Source of the DNA: Asterochloris sp. CNOR1
Lineage: Eukaryota; Chlorophyta; Trebouxiophyceae; Trebouxiales; Trebouxiaceae
DNA: 64,000 nt
Direction of reading: 5' to 3'
Assembly (NCBI GenBank): GCA_963969365.1
Contig: OZ017751.1
Span: 1,116,001 to 1,180,000 of the forward strand
The stretch's first letter is position 1. Every line of letters begins with the position of its first letter. The translations under genes and the position numbers were made by a program. Shown here piece after piece: positions 24,201 to 34,300 of the stretch. A model generated the notes under the pieces. The model had not been told where the DNA came from. It was given only the letters and a program-made list of their open reading frames with translations, and did not search any database.

Positions 24201-24472
24201 TGCCAGGCAAGCTTGCACTTGTAGCTATGTTTGCAGGGCAGCCTGCTTCAAGGAGCCCGGCAACAGTCACATTTGCAGCCCTGTGCCGATTGCACACGGT
24301 CTGCAGGCGCTGCACGCAACAGTCCATCAATACCAGCACCGTGGACCAAAGGGAAGCTCTGGCGTGGCCTGAGCAACTCCAGTCAACTCACCTCTGCATT
24401 CAACACGCGGTCAAGCTCCAGGTCCATGGAGGCCTTGCGCTTGCCCAGGCTGCCCTTGCGACGGTTGGCCAT
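21283..24472 (-). CDS. SAND/VARL-like DNA-binding protein
   Basis: Minus-strand exons: about 24503-24389, with ATG at 24472 (MANRRKGSLGKRKASMDLE); about 24131-24027 (VNVTCQGLTGMYDTSRGS); about 23696-23610 (RYLSPSEFLQQAGMGSGQDW); about 23355-23060 (RTAVALGQWLQEQDI, later KRRGMVTKVDPL); about 22820-22700 (KRPRTNRTGTRRAN); and a last exon ending in TGA at 21285-21283 (AEYLAWHLQASEHRYADRAM). The run V-C-x-G with S-P-x-E-F, A-G and W-R-S-S matches the SAND fold and resembles the VARL (RegA-like) version of volvocine algae, including the trailing L-G-x-W-L. SAND proteins bind DNA in the nucleus; basic patches (KRK, KRR, KRPR) fit this. Family assignment rests on motif spacing only. The gene could start at 24472 or continue from the B3 locus upstream on the same strand. 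Confidence 0.6.
21877..22015. repeat. 93-bp spaced direct repeat in intron
   Basis: Two diverged copies of a segment of about 46 bp (GGGCGTCAGATCGGACGGTA at 21877 and GGGCGTCAGAACAGAAGGTA at 21970), both ending GAATGGCTG, lie 93 bp apart in the long presumed intron of the SAND-like gene. A second pair (AGCCTCC..GTCAC..CAGGCAG) follows near 22196 and 22274. No coding role is seen. Confidence 0.6.
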
Positions 24473-24479
24473 CCGCGGG

Positions 24480-24592
24480 GGGGACAGGGGCTGGCTGTCC
24501 TGCCTGCAGGCGTGAGCAGGCCTGCTGAAATGGCAGCTCCACCTGGGTGCAGGGGCGATGAAGACTGGCTGTCCTGCTTGCAGGCATGCCAG
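24480..24592. repeat. Duplicated exon-acceptor edge, SAND-like gene
   Basis: The region around a likely acceptor (GGCTGTCCTGCCTGCAGG near 24493) is repeated about 74 bp away (GGCTGTCCTGCTTGCAGG near 24567). On the minus strand both copies read as acceptor followed by CAGGACAGCCAG, so the intron carries a second decayed exon start. Confidence 0.6.
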
Positions 24593-25362
24593 GGCGCCAT
24601 GCACGGGAAGCTAAGGTGCTGACAGGACAGCAAGGGTGCTCTACGATGACGTATGGGGTGTCTTTGCAGGCTCATCTCCACATCTTGCGCCAGAAAGAGT
24701 GAAGCAAAGGCAGGACATGTTTGCTCTGCCCTGCAAACGACTCCAAAACTTGATGAATGCAGAGTCCTTCGCTGTTTCACAGCATGACACACAGAGTGTT
24801 GTGTACAAGAACAGTTTGCGATCAATTGCAGGGCTGCATGCCCACCTGCCACTGGTCAGCACCGCAGGCCGGGAAGAGGTTGATAGACCTGCTGTAGAGG
24901 TGCCTCGGCTAATCCCTTGGGAACCTGTCTCGGCATCACTGTCATTCTCAGACCGTGCCCAGCTGCAGCACAACACCAAAACCACTGAGTATTCAGCGAG
25001 CTGGCAAGCCTGGGCTGCACAAATGAGAGCATCAGATCGATATCAGAGGAGCTAGACCCTGCCACATGCAGCCTGGTCACTTGCAACTGTATGTGTTTGC
25101 TGATTGTCTGTGCAGTGGGCAGGCTGAGAGTGTTGCAGCCGGTGCACACAGCCAAGTGCAAGCTGCGACTTTGGCTGGTGAGGAAGCACATACAGAAACA
25201 GTATGTGAGACGGTATCCCAAAGCAGCACCCCAGATGCTGGGCTCTTCTATGTGGGAGATGCGCAGCTGGAACACCTGGTGCAGTGGCTGCCGTCAAAGT
25301 GGTCCTTGACTCTTCACCCTGCTGCGCAACCAGAGAGCCAAAGTAACAGTCTGCAGCAGAGC

Positions 25363-28300
25363 TCACCTTCTCTCCTTCAGCTCCTTGGGGGGGTTGCGCC
25401 GCTTGAACCCCTTGTGCCCGCTGCAGAAGCCCTGGTGGCCGGCCGGCTTGGTGCACCCGGGGGTGCGAGCGCACACCAGGAGCTCCCCCTGAAGCATAGC
25501 TGGCGCGCGGGCTGTGAACTGTGGCGCCTCACCTGCCCGTGCCTGCTTGGGGCTGGGGCGAACCCTGGGCCGGCCCTCTGTCCGCACAGTGCCCACCGTG
25601 TCTGCCTCAGTGCTCAGCGTCTGCAGCAGGTGCCAGCAAAGAGCGGCATCTCAGTGATAGTGATGTGGGCTGCTTTTCTGCTCACCATTTGCACCAGAGG
25701 CAGTAGCAGAGCGACATATCAGCATGCACATCACCCTGCGGCCGCCCCATGAAGTCTTCCTGCATACTCAATGTCTACAGCAGAGGCACCAGCAGAGCGG
25801 CATCTCAGCATCACCCGGTGGCCTCCCACAGTGTCTGCCTCATGTGCTGAGTACTGCCAGCAGGTGCACCAGCAGAGCGGCGTCACAGTGCCTGGTTTGG
25901 CCTCCCACAGTGTCTGCCTCCTTGCTCACTGTCTGCTGCATGTGTCACCGGGTGCCTGCCGCAAGGGGAGCACGCTAACGTGCAGACTTTGACCACGCAG
26001 CGATGTGGAAGTGCACCAACTAGAGGGCAGCAGCACGTAACATGTGCAACCAGAGGCACCGGTGTGCGCCGCATGGCGCTCACCCTCTGCCACATGGCAT
26101 ATATATGCCATGCCCTGAGATTGCAGCATTGCCTGAGGCTGTCTTCTCATCAGGCCAGCTGCTCACTGTTCTTTTATCACGAACAGCACAAAAACTTCAT
26201 CTGCAGAGCTGATGATGGACGTCGCCTCCTCACGCTGCCCATGGCAGCAGGGGACCTAGATCATGGTGGATGCCCACTGGGATCAAGAGTGTGTACGGCA
26301 GCCGCAGCTGCACTCAGCGGCATTGCCACCCGCTGAAGCAGCACAGTTGCGGTGCTCACCCAGGGTGACCCTCCTTGTGCTGCAGTCTGACCACGCCGCA
26401 CTGCAGCAGGGGACTTGTGATGTCTGCCCGGAAACAGCAGCGACTCTCCTGCATGTATCACAGCTGCAGCACACCCTCAGCAGCATTCCCCTCTTCTTGA
26501 CCAGCCCACTCCCATCACTCACCATTGGCTGCCCCTCCTCGTGCTGCAACTGCAACTTGAAGCCCTCCCGCGCCGAGCCAGCCTCCAGCAGCGGCCTTGT
26601 GCGTTCCAGCATGTACATGCGCAACCCAGTGCTGCTGGTCCAATGGCGAAGGAGCACCTCGTGCTCCTCGCCTGCCTGATCCACCACCTGCAGGCAGCAC
26701 ATCACTTGAGCTCTGCTGTTGCTTGCAGCATCAAAAAGCACCTTGTCATTCTCAGCTGCCTGATTGCCACCTGCAGGCAGCAATCCAGGCTAGCAGGGTA
26801 CCTCATGCTCTTCGCCAGTCAGTCCGCAGGCAGCAGCATCTCTAGGGCGTCAGCTTGAGCAAACAGAGCTGCCTGCCTTCACACAGACCACTCCAGCCTC
26901 AGAGCTGGGGCACCACAGGGGCACCACCTGCGCATACAACTCATTAGTCTCTGCATGGCACTATAAACAAAATGGAGAAGTCTGGCTCACCACTCTGCAG
27001 GATGTAGCTGGCAGCAGCTCAGCCCTCAGGATGCTCCTCCTATCCTGGCGAGCAGAATCAGTCATCAGCAGCCAAGGTTCTTGATGCCCAAAGCCACAGC
27101 AGCTGGTGCAACGTCATGCACATGCTGAGTGGTCTGCATCTCACCCAGCAGTCAGTTGCTGACCCACCTCAAACTTCAGCACAGCGTGCTCCAGAGCTGC
27201 AGGGATGTGCTGCTCCACTGCAGGGCTGGGCAGCAGGATCTGCCCTGTCGCAATGTCTGCCGCTGTCAGATTCTTCACCACCACCGTCCCCAGCCCAATC
27301 TCTGATGACTCCAGCGCGGATGCACCCGTCAGGCTCTCCAGAGGTGCAGGCACATCTTCTACAGCAGGACCAGGGTGCAGATGTTAGTGTCTAGCAGTAA
27401 GGGGGCAAGCAGCTGCTGATGCAGTCCTTCACCCAGCACCTCAACTGAGGCAAGCAGTGCAGAATGCAGCAGCAGCAATGCACAGCATAATGGAAGGAGT
27501 GTGCTGGACAGAATTTGGCGCAAGCCTCACAGCCATTGTCAGTCAAGCGCACACATTGGGGGACCTCTGACAGGCGGCCCTCACCTGGATGTGCTGCTGC
27601 AGCTGGAGGTGCATGACGAGGCTCATTGACGACTGTCCTGCCCTCTGCTGCAGCTTTGGGGCCGCTGCAGAAGCCTGGGTGGCCGGCTGGCTTTGTGCAA
27701 TACGGATTCCGTGTGCACTTGCCAGGTGTGCCTGCAGATGAGCACTCAGTCTGGAGCACAGATGCCGCGGAAGAGACCCTGCAGGTGTTTGTTATAGGTG
27801 GGCTCTGAAGATGGCTCTGGCATCATGCTGGACACCAAGTGCTGCTGGCCTTGGAGGTCACAGCATGGGGCACTGCACAGCAAGGTTCAGACTGATGTTG
27901 ACTCAAGGGTCGTGCTGAGGCGGTTACATGCCCAGCAGCTGTAGGCCATATCAGCAGCTTGCTGGTGGACAAGTGGACGCTGTCACACCATGCACGGCCA
28001 TCTTATCAGCCTGCCTGTTGGTCAGCATAGCAGCACACGTGGAATTCAGGCATACTGCAGCGCTAGTTGCTGCCAAACAGGCTTTGCGTATCGATGCACG
28101 CCCTTTCAGGAGACATGGAAATTGATGCACATCAATTCATGCACATGCATGTGATGCCCAGCTATAGCTTCCTGGTTGTCAGCCAGCACAGCATTGCACC
28201 TGCTATCAGCGGCGCGGCAGTGCCAGGCGAGGGCGGCGAGGCATACACAGGCTGGGCACGGTATGTCGGCCGCACTGTGGCCTGCTTCAATTCATCACTG

Positions 28301-31300
28301 TTGCACTCAATGACCAGTTCTCCCTGCAGCAGCACGGTGCACCCTCAGGCAGAGTGCCGAGTGCAGTCACATTCACAGAATGACCAGCACAGCCCACAGC
28401 AGCACCAGCTGTGCAAAGCAGAGTGCCACATGCAGTCCAATGCACTTGATCACAAGCTCACCCTGCAGCAGCATTGGGAGCAGTCAGGCATGATCCAATG
28501 TGCGGGTGGAGCGACACATGTAGTTGAGGCAAATGCTCAGGTCTGCACAAAAACAAGTCTGCACACTAGCAGGTCCCAGGCAGGCGCGCACAGTAAGCAG
28601 AGGCACAGCTGCATGAGGGTGCCCTGCCCTCACAGGACTGCAGCGATGAAGTGCACAGATGAGGGTACAACCCAATCTCAATGCAGATCACCAGCCCACA
28701 TTCTTCCCCTGGGCACACATCTGAGGGCGTGGAGCAACCTTGCTTTGAGCTTACCTCTTGATTGGTGCAGATGCCTACAGCGTCGCCCATGCTCAGCTTA
28801 AAAGTGCGCAGGTACTCCGCTGCCTGCTCCAACACATACACCCGCCGGTGCTCAGTGCCATTGGCCCAGGACTTGATCACAAAGTCCCACATGCGGCCAG
28901 AGGCATCCTTGAGCTGCAGCTTGTATGACCTGCAGTCAAAAGCCAGCAGTTTGAGCCATGATGTATCTCGGTTGTTGTAGCACGGAGACCTCAACAGTAC
29001 AACTACATGCCTCTGGCATCCCCAGGCATAGTATGATGGGCCATGCCTGCCAACACAAGTGGTCAGGAGCAAGCCTGCAAGCCAAGTAACCAAGCAATAC
29101 ATGCCTACTCCTGAAGCATTTCTGTAGCTCAAAGGCTTTGCCTTAGCTTGATGATGTGCAAGCCAAGATGCCGACCGCCAGCAGCGCAAATGTAGAAGGA
29201 GAGTTTGGCCTACTCTTGAAGAAAGTAAGCTTTGCCATTAGCTCATCTGTTTCACCTGCCTGCTGCATGCGTAGTGTTCACGATGTGGCAGCTAGATTGC
29301 ACCCTGCAGTCACAGGCCTGCTGCATGCATGTGGTGTGCCCACCTGTAGCCCACTGAGGATGGCGTCAGACAGCAATGCGGGGCCAACACGTGCTCAAGC
29401 AAGTGACTGCCCATTGAGCCTCGCTGCTGCTTGCAAGCATGCAATTGAATTGCAGATCAGAGGGCCCTCTGTCTGCTATCACAATGGGCCTGACGCCTGA
29501 CTGTATGGGCCTAGGTGCTGCCCGATTGCATGCCAAGAAAACCCAAGCAAGTTTCCACAAGGCGCACCTGTAGCCCATGAGGAAGCTCAGGTTGGCCTCC
29601 ACAGCGACGCGGGGCAGAATGATGCGCCCATGGGTGTCGCTGTTGGTCAGCACCTTGGACACCAGCACAAAGGACTTGGCCAGGTTGGTGGGCTTCCCTG
29701 ACCCCTTGCCCAGGCTGCCGTGGGGGACCACGGGGGGGCCTGTCACCCGGGGTGCAACCTTGTTCCCTGCAGGGGGCCCAAGAGTGCTAAGAAAGGCCAC
29801 CTTTGCAGCTGCACAGGACAGGGTAGCAGAATCTCCCTGAGGCCAAACAATGAACACATTCAAACACCGACTGATGGCTAGCTGGCCAAGCCACTGCTGC
29901 TGGCAGCGCTGGCAAACCTCCTGCTGCACCACTGCAGATGGCACAGCAGCCAAGCTTCTACAACCCAAGGCAGATAGGAGGTGATGCCTGCGTGCTGCGT
30001 GCTCATGCAGAGTTTTGTTGCGGCAGAGAGCACACCCAGCAGGCGTCCAAGCAAACACCTGCCGAATACTAGTGGCTGTAGACAGACTGACCCAGGACCC
30101 CGAAGGACCCTGAAGTCACCTGCTGCATGCTCGTGCAGGCTCTTGTTGCCGGCTGAGGGCGGGGAGCTCCCAGCTGCCCCCCCAGAGCTCCTGCGAGAGC
30201 CTGAAGGTGAGGAGCTGGGCCTGGGACGTGTGGGAGTCCTCTCCACAGGCGCAAACATCTGCAGGTTGGCCGTGGAGGGCCTGGCCTCCTCCATCTGGCT
30301 GGTCTGGAAGCTGGGGGCAGCAAAGGGGCTGGCCATGTTGGCCCCGCTGGTCTGGGGAGCCGGCAGGCTGGCCAGCATGCCAGCGCTCAGGCTGGGCAGG
30401 CCTGGCCCTGCAGCAGGAAGACTTGGGGGTGAGGAGCCATCGCAGAACAGGCTGGGTCCACCGGTTGTGGGCTGGACAGGCCGGCCTGCATGCTGCTGTC
30501 ATGGCTGTGCAGCCCAGGGCCTGCAGCAAGAAGACTTGAGTGAGCAGAACTGGCAGGAGCAGCTGACCTGGGGGCAGCAGCATACTGGCCTGGCATGTTT
30601 GGGGCCAGACGGACCGGGCAACATGCCGCTGCCCAGGCTGTGCAGCCCCAGCCCCTGGAGCGCCTGCAGCACAGGGTGCAGCACGACAGCCTCACTTGTG
30701 CATGGCAGCAAGACAAGGTGCAAGAGACCTGCATTGAGAACAGTGGCTTGAACACGGCAAGCTCAGTTGGGGTTCAGCATGACGCACAATTGTGTGTAGG
30801 CGATGGCGTTGGCTGACAGCCTGCATGCTCACGATGCACCTGGGGACAGGCCCGTGTGTGGTGGACCCAGATGCTCACCTTCACCTTGCAGCAAGCCGCT
30901 GGACATCCCAGAGAGCTGCGTGCCAAGGGGCCCGAAGCCAAACTGCATGTCTCCCAAACTCATTGGCCTGTGCAGCAAGCGCGACGCGGGAGGCAGGCCT
31001 GGCCCCATCAGCCCTGTTGATGGGAAGCTGTCAAGACCAAGCCCCGCCCCATCACTCCTTCAGCAGTGGAACAGCCACGTCAAAAGGTGAAGCAGGGTCA
31101 GCTGGACAGCGCTGAAAGCCCCAGCACTGACGCTCTCAGGCAGCACCACTTTCTCATGAGCGGGTGTGCTATGGAGCACAATGGCTGACAGGGTGCCAGG
31201 GACCTGAGCAGGGCAGCTCAAAGCCTGAGTGCCAGTAAGCTCTAGCAAACTGCGTTTTGCTGCTCAGGTCACCAGAAATGTGGGTAGGCACCTGGCTGCA

Positions 31301-34300
31301 TTGGCCGCAGCCATTAGCAGGCATACACAGAGCGAAGCAGTGGGCTGTACCTGCTGAGGCCGGCCACTGTTGGCAGAAGATGGGCACCCCAGGTTTGGCA
31401 GGCGCCACTGACCCACATGCAGCATATTTGGCAGCGGCATGGGGTGTGCTCACCTGAACAGTGATGGCACCCCAGCCTCGGCAGGTGTAGGAATTCCATA
31501 TGCGCCGCTCTGCACAGGCCCCGGCACCATGCCGGACCCCATGCCAGGCCTCAGGGGGCCTGACACGCCACCTTGCCTCTCCCCGTCAGCCCCAGATGTG
31601 GGCACTGACCCGTCTGCCGCGGCAGAGGGGCTGAGCAGCCCTGCAATGCCAGCGCCGGCGGTCAAGGGCTGTGCTTCAGCCCCTGAGCCTGCAGGCCCTG
31701 CGCCCTGCACAATGCGTACGATGCCTGGCTGTCGCAGCTGCTGCTGTGCGGCTGCCGCCTGTGCCTGCTGGGCACGCTGCATCATGAGCTCCTGGTGCTG
31801 CTGGCGGTGCATGGCCTGCGGCCACGCAAACATGAGTCTCAGAATACCTGCTGAGGATGCTCATGCAGCATGAATTCCCAATCTGCAGCAGATCACTGAA
31901 CAGCATCCCATCACCCGCTTGCGCCTCGTCTGCGGTGCTGATCAGGCTCGAAGTGTCGGCGCACGCAAGACAGGCAGCTGTGTGGCGGATGGAATAGACT
32001 GTTGACGTTCATGTGTACACATGTGGCTCCCTCTCCCCAAGAGCCACATGACACCATGCCTGTCCTCCAGAGAGAGACGCGGGCTGCTTAATGGACATAC
32101 ACGTGCCTGAGAAAGGCTGGCCGCCAAGTGGACATACATGTGCACTTGGGATCAGGGTGTGGCCCGACTCAGTGGAGGTGCATGCAGATGCAGGGCACTC
32201 ACCTGCAGCATGGCATAGGGGTTCTGATCTGTCGGATGCTGAAGCCCCATCTCCTCCGGTTTGAGGTCCAGCTGCATATCAGGCATGGTGGGCACTGGCA
32301 TGCCAGGCCAGAAGGGGTTCAGCTGCTGCTGGGTCTGGGGAGGGCCAGGCTGCTGCATGCCAGCCTGGGACGGCGCTGCCGGCGCCTCTGCTGAGTCCTG
32401 GAAGGGGTCAGCCATCCTGGGCCCGCTGCCCAGCATGCGAGCAAAGTTGACCTCGCAGCCCGCCCTGAACTTGCGCTGCCTGCAGGATGGGTGCACGGGG
32501 CGTCCTGGTCAGCACTACTGCAAAACATGCCTTGAACTTGGCAGCCTCTGCTTCTCTCGTCCCAGAACGCTGACCCCGATGCAGCAGAGAGGTTGTGCCG
32601 CTCACAGGGTAGATACAAAGGGCGTCTTGACTCTGTGGCAGATGACAGCATGCAGTTTGGACATTCTGCCCTGGGGCAACAGCGATGGGCGTCTCAATGT
32701 CCATGCTGAGCCGCCTGGATGTGGCATATCCTCCACATGATTATGGCACAGTGTACAAGCTTGCATGGGCTGCAGAGGCTCAAGTGTGTGGCTGTCACCT
32801 GTTGGATTGTCGCCTGCTAGCCTCTGCTTCGGCGCTGGGCACTCTGCCAGCTGCCAAGGCCTACAAAGCAGTTCAGCAGCGTCACATCATCTTAGGGTGA
32901 TGGACCAGCACATGCCAATCTGGGAGGGTTGCAAGCAGCAGTATCATCTGCACAGAATCGTCTGCACAGAAATGGCGTGCATGCCCTGGGCACAAGGCAT
33001 TGCCAGGCAAGGCATAGGTCTGCATGATCTGACTCTGGGCATGCCGCCCCAGCTTTCTTGCATGCAAGCCAAGCACAGCGACTCACCTCCAGGTCAAAAC
33101 CACTGCCTATGTTTGCCCTGACAGGGTTCAGGACAATGCTCATCGACTCGTCCTGGCGCCTGATGATGCCAAGGCTATCTCCTGCCTTGAGGTTGTGGAG
33201 GCTCAGGTACCGGCCTGCAGTGCAGCAGGATGGCTCAGGCTGCACTCTCTGGTGGTGTAAGGCTGACAGCAGTGGGTGACCTTCCAGCCAAGCTGCACAG
33301 CAGAGAACGGGGAAGACCCGCACAAACAGAGAGGGTGGGCTTGCGATGAACAGCTTTGCACGGTCTCACCCATGTGCTCAAGCACGTAGCGAGACTGGGA
33401 CATGGCGATCCTCGCAGGCCACTTGCTGCCTTGCTCATCAGCCAGCACCTGCAGTGCCAGGTGACCGCCTTCTGTCATTGTTCTCCGGGGTCAACGATGG
33501 GATTGTCAGGCACCAGGCTCTGCTCATGCTGCTTGCATGCTTTCAGTGCTCATGCAACAGCCAGATACACAAGGATTAACACCAAAACTGGCCACTAGCA
33601 ACAGGTCTGTGCTGCATGCTGCTGCGAGCAGAACCTTGGTCAGGTGCACGCCCAGAGATGTGCCCCACCAGGTCCAGGCCCTGCCCTTCGACGACCTCAG
33701 GCATGTTGGTCTGCACAGCCAGCCTCGGCAACTCGATCATGCCCGACGCGAGGTCTTCCTCAGTGAGCCCCTTCCCCACCAAAAGGCCCTGCAGCAGGTG
33801 GGAAGCCTCCTGCCTCAGCTTTGCACACTCAGCCTGCACCGTCTGCAGGGGCACACCATCACAATCCTGCTTCAGAACTAGAAGCCCCTGAAGGGGTACA
33901 GCTTCAGGGCAACACCAGCATTTGCACTGTCTGCAGAATGCTGCAGCAAATGCCTGCTCCAGCCCTGTATACTGCTATGCAGGTAGGCGCCTGCAGCAGG
34001 CTCAAGCACAGTTTGCAACAGTGCTGTACACCACTGTGCAGCATCTGCAGCAGACTTGAGCATGATGCTGCCTCAGCGCTCTTCAGAATGGTGCAGGAGG
34101 CACAGGCAAAAGCAATCTGCCAGCCGTGTTTGCAGCATCTGTTGGGCAAACCTCACCCTGGTCATTTGACCAGCAAGGCAAGATCCTGGCTGCTCAGCCA
34201 ACCATCAATGGCTTGATTCAATGCGCTCTGCACATCAGCAGCCTTCAGCTGCCAGCAAGCAATGCCAGAGGGCAGCACACCTTGAACAGCTGGCCGCTGG

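Noticed and set aside
32480-32560. Plus-strand Cys-rich run DGCTGRPGQHYCKTC resembling the CCHC motif
   Set aside because: It is on the opposite strand to the B3 locus, does not match the exact spacing of the three CCHC copies and overlaps an exon border there; likely chance.
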